A program made the translations under genes and the position numbers. From the NCBI GenBank assembly GCA_013420905.1, contig JAAXNY010000006.1:4092001-4156000 (forward strand): DNA of 64,000 nucleotides, given 5' to 3'. The notes below the pieces were generated by a model. It ran no database searches and was not told the origin of the DNA. It saw nothing but the letters and a program-made list of their open reading frames with translations. Source of the stretch: Collybia mongolica. Its lineage: Eukaryota; Basidiomycota; Agaricomycetes; Agaricales; Clitocybaceae. The first letter of the stretch is position 1. Each line of letters opens with the position of its first letter. Shown here in pieces: positions 36,045-51,271 of the stretch.

Positions 36045-39000
36045 TCAGTCTTGCGAGTTCAAGCCCTCTGCTGATCGCAAGTTTTCCCTGATGGTTTGGA
36101 CCCGACTCTCAACGGTATCCAGTGTTTTCCGGAGCTGCCCAACCTCCTCTCGCCAGTTCCCAGGATGTGGGAGAGGCACCGGCAGCGGGTGGATTTGGCC
36201 CCCACTAACCTCCCCAATCGTCTTCGTAACGCTCAACTCATCCCTCAAAGCCGAAACCACACCCTGCACCCACCGCTCCCTCTCCTCGAACTTCCCCCGC
36301 TCCTTCCGCCGCCCTGCCTCCTCCCGCGACCCCATCCGTATTAGCGTCCACAAGTTACTCAACACCAGCCCCACAATGACGAAGTAGAGTATCGTCGTCG
36401 ACGACGATTGCTCCCACCCGTCCTTGATGAGCTCAAGCGCACCACGTGTGCTCCGCCGCGCCACCTGCGACGCACCCTCAAACGTATCCCACGCCCATTG
36501 CAGCCCGCGCTGGTTCCGCTCGCGCTCACGCTGCTTGCGCTCCTCTTCTGTCGGTTCCCCGCCCCCGCTGCCCGGCGTCTCAGTTGTGGTGATGACCTCC
36601 TTCGTCGTCTCGGCGAGTGTGATGGCCGCTGGGTCGACACCCTCCGGTACGAACTCGGACTGGTGCTCTGTGATGTACCCGCGCATGGCGGTCTCAAGGT
36701 CTGAGTGGTATACTTTCTGCCCGTCGATGGCGGAGCGCTCGATGATGCCTGTTCAGACAACCGTCAGATACCGCATGGCTCAAGTATTGGGCATCACTAA
36801 CCTTTGATGAAACTCCGGCCGGTCCACTCCACCTGCGTCGTGACGATGACTTTGGTCGACATCGCGCTCGCCCACATAATACACGTCCGCGTCTTTACCG
36901 AGAACACACCACCACTAGGGACGTCAGGCGTCCGGGTGGTAGTCACTGTAGATACGTAATCATCAAAGTCGATATATGCCGTCTCATCCCGAATCTCGCA
37001 TTTGGTCTGTTTCGGCCCAAGACTTCCGTTCAATGGTTTGATATACGACATATTCCGTGCCAAGAGCTTCGAGTCAGGCGCTGTGGGAATCCAGTCCGAT
37101 ATCTGTATATCTAGCGTCGAGAGATCAGCATATATACATACTACATAGCTACACAGGGGGAGATACACACCGAGAAGCTTCTGATTCACAGCCATGAAAT
37201 CCTTGATGAACCCGCTCGCGAAGATGAGGTTGTATATGCGGTCTGGCGTGCCAGGGAGCACCGTCTCGAGGGCTGTCTCCGTAAAGTGCTTTCCTTCCCG
37301 CCCACACGCGCACTGTGTCGCCTTTCTCATTTGCACAGCCGCGGGACCTGCTACACCTTTGATCACCTGGTCCATGCTTGGATTATCATATGAGCCACGC
37401 CCACTCGAGATGCTTGCATCGTCCGGGCGCTCGAGCTTCCAGATGTTATGCACGACGTCGAAGGTGGTGTCTCGCGAGAGGAAGGAAGCGAATGTGTATT
37501 TCGCTTGCCGGGTCGTGAGCTGAATCGCGTTGGGTATGACAAATGCGGTCATTTTCTTCTCGAGGTGCGTGATTTCATTTATTGGGATAGAGAGCTGGCA
37601 TCGGGTTAGTTGGGTTAGGTTATCGCTGCGGATTAGAAGGCCGCACTCACGTCTGTGATCCAACCAAATATATTTGCATGAAAGCATATGTGGTTTTCCG
37701 AGATGTAAAGCCGCCCCTGTATCAAAATTTCTCTCTGCAAAGCACACCCGTAGTCTTCGAGTAGTTGTCAGAATAGGTTTCCCAACAACCATGTATATAA
37801 TGACTTACCTTCAATAAGATAGTCACCCTCTGGTACACTTGGGAAAAGCTCGTGGAAATCTGCATTTCGTTTGTTGCTGGCAACCGCAAACCCAGTGACT
37901 GGGATATCGTCCTCTCCCAAGTCTAAATCCATCAAATCATCGTCCGACCCCGAGCCGTCGTCGTCTGAACTCCCCTCCTCCAGCCCCGAATAATATTCTG
38001 GTCGATCGTCCCCAAAAAACTCGGAGTTGGTATCACTGTGTATAGAAGTGGCGGTGCGTCTGCGGGATGTGGTTGAGCGATTGGACTTGGGCGACAGGTC
38101 TATTGATCGATTCTTGAAATGGCTTGTTGATGTGTTTGGAGAAGACGACGTATACGGCGGAGATCCTGACGATGACACTTTGCGAGAGCTTCCCTGACTG
38201 TTCTGTTGCTGGATTTGTTGGGCAGCGGTTGCCGCTGCAGTAAATTGAGCCTGCTGCGCAGGTGTCAAACTGTGGTTCGCGATCGCCAAGCCGGATGCAG
38301 CAATCGCGCTTGCAAGGCCAGTCGGCTTGCGCGCAGCGGTAGTGCGTCGCCACGGTCGCTTTTTGTCTTTGTCCTTATCCTTGGCTCCACTCGTAGTGTT
38401 GGTAGAAATGATGGAGACTGAGTCAGAATCACGTTGGGCTGGAAGTAAAAGGCTACTGTTGTTTGTGCCGTCTGGGGAGGTTAGCATCGACGTTACCGGA
38501 GGGGTAGGGTATTCTGGGGCGCGTATAGCCTTTGGCGATTCTACGATAGGCATCGCAGAGTTATATTCCGCCGTCTGGTCATCTTGATCATCTGTTAAGT
38601 CTGTGCGAGGAGCTGGAGTCGTGGCAGCACGTGCATGCGAAATCGAGATTGGGGGAGGAGGATGGTTGATTGATCTATTAGACGACTGTTTTCTAACTTG
38701 GTAAGGCAGGTCAAGTTGTCGAGGGGGCATCGAAGGAGACGCCAGGGGTCCTTCTTGCTGACTCGCCTTCTCACGAAGGTTGCCAGCAGAGCTCGACGGT
38801 GTGACAGGTCGCGACCGTGACTGTGGCTGTGAGCTGGGTGGGTTTGGTTTAGGTGACCTTGGATGTTTAGCGGCGGTAGGAGTTGGGAGGTTGTCTTCGT
38901 TAATCGAATGCGTCGACCGAGAAGATGATTGAGAGGTCGTACGAGTGCGAGAATTCGAATTGATGGTGGTGCCGTTGGCGCTTGGCAGGCCATCATTCCG

Positions 39001-39399
39001 ACGGTCCGAAGTAACATTACTACTATTCGGGAGACTCTGATTTGAACTGGAGGGAGAAAGATCATTACTGCCCACAAGAGGGGAAGGTGGTACGACAGTC
39101 ACGCTGGGAAATGTACTATCGGAGTCCCCTCCATCATCTGGTGCGGTAGTAATGAATGTCGGAATACGTCCAACGTCTGGGCGTGAACTTGATTTAAGCT
39201 CTGCAGACCCGTTTGGAGGAGGCACAGGAGGCACCGGAGGAGGAAGGGGTGGAACTGGGGGAATTGTAGTCGAAGGGGCTCTGCTACGCGCTTTTGGCGA
39301 CATGCTTGTCCGGGGAGACTCAACCGAGCGGTCTGAACGATCACGGGTGTGCGTCGGCGACGTCGCCCTGACGAGCTTGGACAAGAAGTTGGGTGCCAT
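36045..39399 (-). CDS. GRAM-VASt membrane protein, Lam/Aster-type sterol transporter
   Basis: ATG 39399 (MAPNFLSKLVRATS). A long Ser/Thr/Pro-rich region of about 500 residues precedes the GRAM domain (FHELFPSVPEGDYLIE, then DYGCALQREILIQGRLYIS and HICFHANIFGW, INEITHLEKKMTAF). The VASt (StART-like) domain follows: FTETALETVLPGTPDRIYNLIF, DFM..N, then DWIPTAPDS, LARNMSYIKPL and TCIMWASAMSTKVIVTTQVEW. Near the C-terminus one membrane helix (ILYFVIVGLVLSNLWTLI) anchors the protein, with a coiled-coil tail. Yeast Ysp1, Ysp2 and Lam4-6 have this order; they sit at ER contact sites and move ergosterol. About five introns. All domain boundaries fit, so the family call is strong. Confidence 0.9.
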
Positions 39400-40043
39400 A
39401 TCCCGTTTGGATGAGCTTTAACTCTTTTAAAGTAACCCTATGGCTACTTTTTAGAGCTGCGTTGGGTGAACTCGCAGTATTACTGCTTTAGGCGATGTTG
39501 GGCGTCTGCCAGACTGAGCCAAAAGTTGATCTGGTCGTCAGACCAGCTTGGTAGAGGTGTTTTGGCGATAAAAGGGACCAAAGATCCCTCTAAAACGGAT
39601 TGACAGTTTTATTTAGTGGTGGGGGATGTCGATGTTGATGGTTGACAATGCTAAGCACGGACTTCTCCTCGTGTTGTTGTCAGCGCTCGTTTTGCCCCGC
39701 TTACCACGGCATCATTTTTCTCCATCCATCCCCCATCAACTCCTCATCTTCCTCATTCTTTCATGGAAATATTGAATTCAAAACATTCGCTTGCCTCAGT
39801 CCTGAGCCTCGCTGAAATCGCCAATCGACGGACGGTTCTGTGAGATACCACCCACGAAATTTCCCGATAAGAGCGGATGATTCGACACCAACACGAGATT
39901 AGCACTATGGCAGGAGTAATGTTCTATTCATTCATCGTACAGGAACATATAATATAATTTAAAGGAGACACTCTACAATGCTTGTTCTTCATGCTAAAAC
40001 TTTACACATGTTGTGAGTAATCAACTCTATGTGAAAGACAGTA
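39400..40043. other. Intergenic region
   Basis: Promoter side of the sterol-transfer gene and 3' flank of the monooxygenase gene, both minus. No coding support. Confidence 0.4.
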
Positions 40044-42668
40044 TTATTTACCAGGAGGATAGTCGACTTCAAGCAGATATCTAGCCTCTGCGAAATTTTG
40101 CAGTCAAAATTAGGAACATGCCCAGACGTAAAAGACGTACTATCGCCATCATCATCTCTGTCTGCGACAGTATGCCCATCGCCCAACCAGTAGAACCTGT
40201 TCTTCCCCTTGTCTTCCGGGATTCTTTCAAAGTTATAGTCCTCCCAACGGGGATGCGCCAGTGCCTCCCCGCAGTGGAGGGGCGAACCTTTTGAAAAGAC
40301 TTGAGTTCTAAGCACCAACTAGTTGATCTGCCCGCATACCAGGATAAAGTGCAACGACCCTCCCTTCCTCCTTCCCGGCCTTGTACCAGGATCGACATTT
40401 GTCGCTAAACACAGTCTGACACATCCTTCAGTCTTTGGAAGACCGGACGCGATTAGTGAGAAGGACAAACCGTTTGGAAATAAGCCTGTAGAAGAAGCAA
40501 AGTGAGTAACCTAGAACTTCAGTCATACTAATACATATACCCACAGATAGATATTCATCGTAATCTTCCACAGCTTCTTTCTTCACTTCGATACTCTTCA
40601 AGCGTTCCCTCTGCAATTTTAATGTAGCTTCCACGGCATAGTCGACTTGACGTTCAAGGATAACCAGGAGTGAACCCGCCCCGACTGAAGCATTGGGTCC
40701 TAGGAAATGGAACATATTCGGGAACTCATCCACAGCGACAGACAGATACGTTTTGGGATGTGGTAGGAATTTCTCGTTGAGATCGACACCTCCTCTACCA
40801 AGTATGGGGAAATCGAATTGGTATGATGTGTTGAAACCTGCACCAAGTCAGAAGGTTCGGCGGGGATGAAACTGAGTTGGCTTACCTGTCGCGCAAATGA
40901 TTATATCAAGTTCTTTGTGTTCCCCGTCCACAGTCTTGATTCCCATCTCGGTGATTCTCTCGATTCTATTTGACACAAAGTCTACATTGTCTTCGACCAA
41001 AGCCTCGAGATACCCTGGCCCCGGGGTCAACCGACGACAGCAAGGCGCGAAGTCCGGAATCACTGGCGGATCCTTGGTTATCAGCGAAACCTCGAGATCC
41101 AAGCGATGTGCTCACGATGCTGTGCAATCCATGGCTTCTTCGCGAGCTTTACCACCATATCCTCTTTGAAGGCCACCTTTGCACCCTCCTGTGCCGGTGT
41201 TCCTCGAATGGTTGCTGGAAAAGCTGCCTAGAATTTGATTTTCTCAGCCCTTTCACCAAACAAACGCTTCATAAAAGACAACGCACATTCAATTCGTTCT
41301 CAAGCTCCCATCTAAACTTTCTGTAATAATCGTCATCCTCAAATTTCTTCTTGTCCTCGTCTGTAAATTGATCTATATTGAAAGTAAGCACCGCAATAAC
41401 GGCTGTGGAAATATTGCTGACAATTTGTTATAGTTTCATTCCCTCCGAGCATCACCAACCTATCTCGAACGAAAGGCCCAGAAAGCCATGTCTGGCCACG
41501 GACATAGTTTACGAGATGTTTTACCCTGGGCTGAAGCGCGGGCACCATCTGGATAGCAGATGACCCCTTTATATGTATTTTAGAAACTGATCCTTTGAAT
41601 GTGCCAAAGAAACTTACGACCCCAATGATACCAACATGTTTATCTCCCCAATCCTTGACGCTTGATTCCCATTCCTTTCCGAAACCGCTGTCGTCCTCCG
41701 TTTCCCACTGTGCACTATGCATTATCTTCCCTTTAAAGTCATTCAGACCTTCAATCTCAGGCCAGGCCCAGCGACTCAGCCCGCCGATCCCCGCTAAGAG
41801 GACGTCGGCGGTGTCCTCAAACTCCTCGAAATCAGTCTTCCAGTCCCATGAGCGCTTTCCTATCGCCTCGGACGATGCTCTGGGTCTCCTAACAAGGATA
41901 TGCCATTTTCCCGTGGCTTCGTTATATTCTGCGCGCGTGATTCGATGTTGGAGTTTGATAGATGGGCCCAACCCATATTTGTCGACCGTGCGTTCCAAGT
42001 ACGTACGAATTTCGGGCCCAGGGGCAAAGAATGCGGACCAGTTGCGCTGGGAGAGTCGGGGTAAGTGGTTTATACGACTGGTACGAGAAATATATTCACA
42101 TTTTCCTCGAAGGTCAATTGGTACTACATCAAAGGTTTAGCCGAGACGCGTAAACATTATTACCGATCCCGACTCACACAGTGCGAGGGAACGTCACAAG
42201 CCAATCCCTTCAGATGTTGAGTTGAACCACTGGACAGGTTTCCATAGGAAAAAACAACTCACAGGATATCTGTTGACAAACCACGCCCCACCTACACCAG
42301 TATTTGACTCATAGACTGTTAAATTTACATTTTTCACCTTTTGACGGAATCTGAAAGCCTACTGTTAGAATTCAAGTATCAGTTTAAATCAACAAACGTC
42401 AACATGCCGGATTCCCGCTGTGATGCCTAGATCACGAGCTTGAGATGTCTCCTCAAGTGTCAGCGCGACCATCAAACTCACCACTGTATCCTGCACCTAT
42501 AACGACCACCTTCATTGGGCGTGCTTCATCGATTGAGAAGTTCCCCAGGCTGAACGTGCTAGAGTTCGTTTGGTCTGCAATACCATTGGTGGAGACATGG
42601 TGGTCTGTCTTAATGTTACCATTGGGCACTGCGCCATTAGTCGTCGGCTCGATAATAGAGGGAGCCAT
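40044..42668 (-). CDS. Flavin-containing monooxygenase (FMO/BVMO-like)
   Basis: ATG 42668. FAD-binding VVVIGAGYSG, GVGGAWFVNRYPG and CDVPSH lie at the front. The fingerprint FKGKIMHSAQWE and a second Rossmann motif VGIIGVGSSAIQ for NADPH follow, then DEDKKKFEDDDYYRKFRWE and CRRLTPGPGYLEAL, and a C-terminal DYPPGK. These match fungal enzymes annotated as cyclohexanone or 4-hydroxyacetophenone monooxygenases, which insert oxygen into ketones or oxidise soft heteroatoms. About twelve short introns; one (42351-42407) uses a GC donor, and without it the conserved IRFRQKV segment would be lost. The last intron starts with GTACGT and ends before GCTAGATATCTG, giving the end at 40044. Substrate unknown; no biosynthetic cluster lies around it. 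The reading frame appears intact. Confidence 0.87.
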
Positions 42669-44531
42669 GAATACTCTATATTGTGATATGTGGGTGGATA
42701 GGAAAGAGGGACCTAGGTAAGTATGCGTTTGGGTCCACGAGCTATTTGAACAATTCCAAGATTATTCCCATTTCGCCTACTGATCCTTGTCCAGAATGAT
42801 GTGACATTGTTTTTTTTAGTTCACGTATGGAACTCGATCATATTTGGGGGGTAGTGTTCACACCCCAGTCAGCGGAGCGTCGCAGAAGGCACACACGCAA
42901 GTCTCGTGCTCGCCCCCTGACATTCCCAATCAAAGGTACCGATCAGTTTTTCTCCCTTAAAATAATCCTTGGCGTATGTGATTTAAATTGATAAGGCGCA
43001 GCCTGTTGATGAACTCTTCAACCAAGTTGGAATGATGCTCTGATCTTTACCAGGCTCAAGTTGTCCGAGATGCTTATACATACAACCCGGAGTTCAATGA
43101 ACTGATATGGATTTCCTTCCGACTAGAGCTTGGAAACAATCCACCTGAGATCTCCGCTGCTAATTCCCCGCCCCTACATCCTTGAATAAAGGATCAGTAC
43201 AGCGTTTGAATACTAGAAGGAGATGATATGGGAAGATTGCGCTATCACTGATCTGGTGCCCACGCCAGTGGCAGGTTGAACGTAGGAACGCCGCCACATC
43301 ATTTATAAATGGAAATCAAAGATCCTTTTTAGGAAATAAGAAATGCAGAAATCCGCCTTGTCGGAGGTAGTATTGGTACATCACAATCTGAATGGCCATC
43401 ATGAGGGTGGAGAAAAGAAACGCAGATATAGTACATGCCTTGAACGTAGAAGTTCTGGATCCAAGCCCACCATACCATGAACTGATAGACGCAAAAATAA
43501 AAATAATCTAAATTTATCTAACCCAGGGGTTCGGACGTATATAAAACAGAGCAACTAAGTACCGAATAATATCAGACCTCCGTCATCAGTTATAGTGCTG
43601 TGGAGTCTTCGATGACCGATTAAGTCGGTATACGTATCTTTAAAGGATAGCAGTGGTGAAAATCCTGATACAGCCGACTGGAATACATCGGTGGCTGTGC
43701 ACAAGCATCTCCAGTCATTAACGTGACGATTTATTATAATTCACGCATTCGATAAAGATCTGACTCAGATCTTGCACGCTACGTTTCAGCTTAGTAGTTA
43801 AAGCGCCTGACCGGCGACCCATAATTTCCATAGAGCTGTTACGATCTAAAATTTACCACAAGGCTATACGATTCTTACTCGGGTTTCTCATAACAATGAA
43901 ATCTGATTATATTGACGTATAAGATATCGTGGATGTGTGCAAGACCTGTATTAGTGTGACTGAATATTTTTGCGGTGTATGGTCTGGTGTTTTAGTAGAA
44001 TTACTCGGGTTGCAATTACTGCGGCGGCGGCATCATTCTCCCTTCAGGAAAGCGTGGTGAAAACGAGGTAGCAAAGGGTAGTTGCGATAGCAATGCGCCT
44101 CTCCAAATCCTAGCATGAGCCTTTTGACTGCATAAAAGGGTTGGCACCGCCAGTGCACGCTGTGTTCTCTGAAAAGGAAGCTGAACGTCATCATATCAGT
44201 GACCTGAAAGTCAGTATGATAGCCCCCTTAGGGTCCTCGTGAGTAGTAGGGGGATCGAACGCACAATTAGACATGTAAGATAATCATTCTCTGCTAAGCT
44301 TTGTGATTCTTGGATATTATCGGTATTTGCGGGACCTGCGGCGCGCGTCAAGAACACGTGACAAGAACATTTGGGTCAATGCCGACCCTGAGCATCTGGA
44401 CTTTTGCAAAGTCGCTACGAGTCGGTGGTCACTACATAGCACAGCTCTCTATTTCCAACAGCGTCACTCCTACTAGGCGCGACGAACACTGTGAGGAAGT
44501 GTGGTACCTGAAGCTAGAGCTCAAGGAACAG
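42669..44531. other. Long intergenic region
   Basis: About 1.9 kb between divergent genes (monooxygenase and AP-3 delta). I see no recognised coding segment. A stretch near 43780-43830 looks superficially like tRNA arms but fails (see rejected). Confidence 0.4.
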
Positions 44532-47500
44532 ATGTGGGAACGCACTCTCCAAGATCTCATTCGTGGTCTTCGTGCAAACAAGAAGGATGAATCCAAATTC
44601 ATAGCGAAGGCCGTCGACGAGATCAGGAATGAGATCAAAAGCGACGATATGGAGTTGAAAGCTGGGGCGGTCTTGAAGCTAACATACGTGTGTTGCCCCT
44701 ACATACTGATCTTTTCAATGATTAAGTTGTCATGTTCCAGCTGGATATGTTGGGGTATGATATGGGATGGGCCTCGTTTCATGTTGTAGAGGTCATGTCC
44801 TCCCCAAGGTCCCATTTGAAGAGCGTCGGGTATCTGGCGGCAGTCCAGTCGTTTGAACAAGATACGGATGTGCTAATGCTGACCACCAATCTCCTGAAGA
44901 AGGTGAGTAACAGAAATCCGGGTTGTAATCGACTTAATCATTATCTCAGGACTTGGGCTCCACTCCTTCGGATGTGGCAATCACACTAAACGGAATTGCA
45001 CACATAGTGACGCCTGATTTAGCCCGCGACCTTTCACCAGAGTTAATCGGCATGCTAAACCATTCCCGTGCCCATATCCGAAAACGAGCGATTCTTACAC
45101 TTCAAAAAGTCCTTGTGAAATACCCCGATACAGCTCAGCATGCCCGGACGCGGTTAGAAGAGAAGCTAGAGGACCCAGATCCAGGTGACAATAGGAATAC
45201 TCGCATTATGATTGAGAGGATTGATGTATTTTGGTACTTAACTAGGAGTGGTCGCAGCCACTGTGAACGTCCTCTGTGAACTCGCCCGACATAATCCTAC
45301 AGACTATCTGTCGCTGGCACCTCAGTTATTCCACCTGTTGACAACGTCATCTAACAATTGGATGTTGATCAAGATAATCAAACTGGTGAGTCAATTCGGA
45401 TATATTACTTCGCTAATCTGACACTACCAAAGTTTGGTTCCTTGTCACCATATGAGCCACGTCTAGTGAAAAAACTTCAACCCCCAATCACTGAGCTTAT
45501 TTCGACGACTGCGGCGATTTCGCTGCTCTATGAATGTGTCCATACATGCATTATCGGAGGGATGTTGCAAGGCTCCTCCGGCGACTCCCTGGCAAGATTG
45601 TGTGTTTCGAAACTCGCTGCTTTCATACAAGATACGGACCAGAACCGTGCGTGTATTCTGGGATATTTCTCCAGATAATACCTAATGGGAGATCATAGTC
45701 AAGTATATTGCATTACTTGCTATGACCAAGATTGTTCCATCACATCCCCACCTCCTGGCAGAGTACCAAGATACAATTTTGGCAAGCGTAAGCGATCAGG
45801 ACATCAGTATCCGCATGCGGGCTCTCGATCTAGTCTCTGCAATGGTAAGTAGAACGTTCTGACTTAGATACGTTCCTCACCACAAAATATTAGGTTAACC
45901 GCGATAACCTCCAATCGATAGTCCAGCAGCTCTTATCCCATCTTGTGACAGATCCATCTTCATCAAATTTGCCAACCGCTGCGCAGTCACTCGCACAACA
46001 TGCAGTCCCTACGTCTCCTACAAGCGCAAAACCTCAGACCACTTCTCATTCGTCTGCGTACCGGCTCGTCCTATCCCAGCGGATTTTAAATATTTGTTCA
46101 CAGTCAACATATGACAATGTCACCAACTTCGAATGGTACATCTCCGTACTTGTTGACCTCGCCCATGTCGCCAACGTCGACGTGGGCGCGGAGATCAGGG
46201 ACCAACTGGTCGACGTTGTCGGCCGCGTTAGAGCAGCAAGGCGCTTTGCCGTCAAGTTGATGTACACGCTACTCAGTGACGATACCATGTTGCGGAACTC
46301 TCAGGACGAAGGGAGTTGCTCAGAAGTGCTGTGGGCGGCTGCTTGGATCTGCGGAGAGTATTGCGAGTAAGTCTTCAATTTAAACAGCGTCGGGGGTATG
46401 CTGATAATGTCATCATGGAGCGAACTGGCTGAGCCTCAGAAGTTACTCCCATATATCCTTCAGCCAGAAATCACGAGGCTCTCATCTGAGATAATTGCAG
46501 TGTACATCCAAGCCGCCACCAAAATATTTGGTTATTGGGCGGCTGAGCTCGCGCAACAATGGGATGACAACGACTTGCAAGAAGTTAAAGGCACAGTTGA
46601 TTTGATATTGGACCGTGTTGGGGAACTTGTCAGCAGTTCACATATTGAGGTACAAGAGAGAGTGAGTCACTATCACTGTATGCTATTTGTTCCACGTCCA
46701 ACGCCTATGTCACAGGCTGCGAATACTGCGCAACTATTTCACTTCATTCAAACCGACTTGAATGCACATAGACCAAAACCGTCATCCACCGCAAGCTTCT
46801 CAACGCCGGGATCCTCTTCATCTACGGAGCGTTTAGCTGATACAGAACCTAGGTTCCCAAAAAGCTTATACCTAATTCAGCCACTGTTCGCAACATATGA
46901 ACTCAATCCTGTTGCTCTGTCTGCCCAGGGAAGTATACCTATACCAGAAGGCTTGGATTTGGATGCATGGATAGTTCCACCTCCTCTTGAAGTGGTCCCT
47001 GTTGAGGATGTAGCAGAGAAGAGGAAGAAAGGCAAGAAAGGCAAGGGTAAGGAGGTGAATAGTGCTAAGGTGAAGGGCACCAAGAAGAAGGTAAGAGAGG
47101 ATGACTATGGGGATGTTCTGACCCCGGTGGAACCGGATGTTGAGACGCCTGAAGAGATCGCCGAACGAGCAAAGGTACGCCTTCCAGGGGCAACTCGGCC
47201 GGGCTGATGATGATACTGAAATCGGGCATAGCGAAAAGCGGAGCGTTTAGCACAACTTCGAGATGACCCATACTACATCCATGATGATCGCCCTTCGCAG
47301 TCAGCTGAGGTTGATGTTGACTCGATACCAGTCGTGCAGCTGGAGAATATGCCGCCACTCGCCGCAGGTCCGTGAACGATATCATTATATTTGGCTAATT
47401 GAGTTAACGGAAATCTTTTAGAATTACCCAATCCGAGGGTACCTATCTTGAAAGCCCTATCACGGACTTTCTCTGCTGAACCATTCGCGATCGACAAGCA

Positions 47501-47744
47501 AGGTGAAATGCCGGAAGGTGCCATCCTCAAGCCCAACATGTCTGCTCCCGTATCCCGCCGACGGACGCCTCCTGTTAGCGTCGTCTCGACTCCACCACAA
47601 CTATCGTCTTTCCCAGCTTACGAGGTGCCCGATGATGTGGCCCGACCCAGCACGCCGGATCCTATAAAGGTGACGCGTCCAAAAAAGAAAGGCGCCGGAA
47701 AGAAGAAACGGACACAGACTGCAATTCTGGATAGTCCTACATAA
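44532..47744 (+). CDS. APL5: AP-3 complex subunit delta (adaptin)
   Basis: ATG 44532 (MWERTLQDLIRGLR). The N-terminal trunk is a string of HEAT-like helices: AKAVDEIRNEIKS, LKAGAVLKLTYL, DMGWASFHVVEVMSS, HLKSVGYLAA, then LARDLSPELIGMLNHSRAHIRKRAILTLQKV, NNWMLIKIIKLFGSL, and RPEDRNL-like DTDQNLKYIALLAM. This pattern is specific for the AP-3 delta adaptin. After the trunk come an acidic and Lys-rich hinge (KRKKGKKGKGKE) and a short tail. AP-3 buds vesicles from the Golgi or endosome that take the direct route to the vacuole; delta is one of its two large subunits. About eight introns. The C-terminal ear seen in animals is absent or very short, as in other fungi. Confidence 0.9.
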
Positions 47745-47977
47745 CCTCACGTATCACAATCCACGATGTCAATGGTTTGAGCTATATTTGGATGCTAGAT
47801 TATTACCGATGTGGTTTGTATACAAACAACGCAGAAAGCAAAGGACAGGGGGGGAGGGGGGGCTAGTTAGATACATTACGTACGTTCCAAGGTCGTGGAG
47901 TCAAATTATTAAGACCAAGGAGGTTGTCCAAGAGTGAGGTGAGATGCATATGTAGATGTGACAAGCCGCCCGAAGAA

Positions 47978-50173
<2,196 letters not shown>

Positions 50174-50560
50174 GCTTCAGGGAACCTTCCTTGACGTGCT
50201 TTATGGTATTGTATGGTTCGTGTCGCGTCGTGAAAGACCGTCGAGGCGTTCTGATGTGATTGTGTGGCTTAAGAGATGAACCAAATGAGAGCTAAAGTTG
50301 AAGGATGTGGGATTAATGTGGTGAAAACCCGGATATCGACAGCGAAAAGCCAAAGAAAGGGTATGAAGGATGGATATAACGGAGGAGGGAGGAGGAGTTA
50401 AGGACCTTGCCTTAGTTCATGTGCCTCAAGCCGTCAGGCGGGGGCGTGACCAAGTCACGCATCATCTTTTGGTTTTGGGCTTGGTGGCTGACAAGGCCTG
50501 ACTCTAGTTGGCAACGACCATGACTGTGAATCACTCATATCTTTTCACTGGACAAAGACT
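50174..50560. other. Intergenic region
   Basis: Promoter side of the GCK-III kinase gene and 3' flank of the next minus-strand gene. No gene seen. Confidence 0.4.
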
Positions 50561-51271
50561 CTATCTATCGACAACATGAACCACACCGTGGTCAGATACA
50601 CCTTCACATCTGTCCGAAGCATCCGAATTTCCAGTGCCAGCGCGCGCCTCATTGTCTACATGTGTCTCATCAACCTTCGAGTCTTCAAGCGATATCTTCG
50701 CGTCGTCAGAAGAAACCGGAGGCAAAAGCGATTGTTCAGGGGAAAGTGCTGGACGTCTGGTAGGAAGCCTAAGGCTGCGGCGCCAAAACGGTTTCTTCAC
50801 TGTCTCTTTCTCTTCTCTCCACTTGAGCTTTTCCACTTCTGCTTCGGTTGGCCCATCGAATCCGAGTTCAAATCCAGGTTCTTCGACCGCGGGCTCTTCT
50901 GTATTACACCTTCTCAACTTTTGAAAGAACGACCGTATTTCATGACCGTAGAAGAAAACTGCAATCAAACTGGCCGCAAACATGAGGAATAAAACAAGTG
51001 TGATGATGATCGGTGGTGTCAAAAAGATCTTCTTCTCATGACTCGGATAAATTGGCTTGGTTTCGAGTGAGGACGCGTTTGTTTGGATGTTTTGGCCATG
51101 GTCAAGATCGATAGTCTCTACTTTTGGGTATATCGATCGCACATCATGTCGGGAGCTTCGTGACGAGATATCCGCGCGGTTGACGCGATTCGGGACTGCT
51201 TGAGCGCCAGTGGTCAATAAGAACCAGCAGTATTTTCCAGAGATAAAAGGTGAGATGCTTGGCGAACGCAT
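50561..51271 (-). CDS. Single-pass membrane protein, uncharacterised
   Basis: Intronless frame. The first in-frame ATG is 51271 (MRSPSISPF), giving 236 residues. The N-terminus has a weak hydrophobic stretch (YCWFLLTTGAQA) that may be a signal peptide cut after AQA. A basic and polar luminal part follows, then a clear membrane helix (PPIIITLVLFLMFAASLIAVFF) and a charged cytosolic tail with acidic clusters (EEPAVEEPGFELGFDGP) and Arg-rich patches. No known domain. The frame is long for chance, and the helix plus tail layout supports a real gene, but expression should be confirmed. Confidence 0.55.
   Translation of the reverse strand: MRSPSISPFISGKYCWFLLTTGAQAVPNRVNRADISSRSSRHDVRSIYPKVETIDLDHGQNIQTNASSLETKPIYPSHEKKIFLTPPIIITLVLFLMFAASLIAVFFYGHEIRSFFQKLRRCNTEEPAVEEPGFELGFDGPTEAEVEKLKWREEKETVKKPFWRRSLRLPTRRPALSPEQSLLPPVSSDDAKISLEDSKVDETHVDNEARAGTGNSDASDRCEGVSDHGVVHVVDR

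Noticed and set aside
43780..43835. tRNA-like arm sequence in the spacer upstream of AP-3 delta
   Set aside because: Neither strand has a proper B box (GGTTCRANYCC) or a closing acceptor stem of 7 bp, so it is not a tRNA gene.
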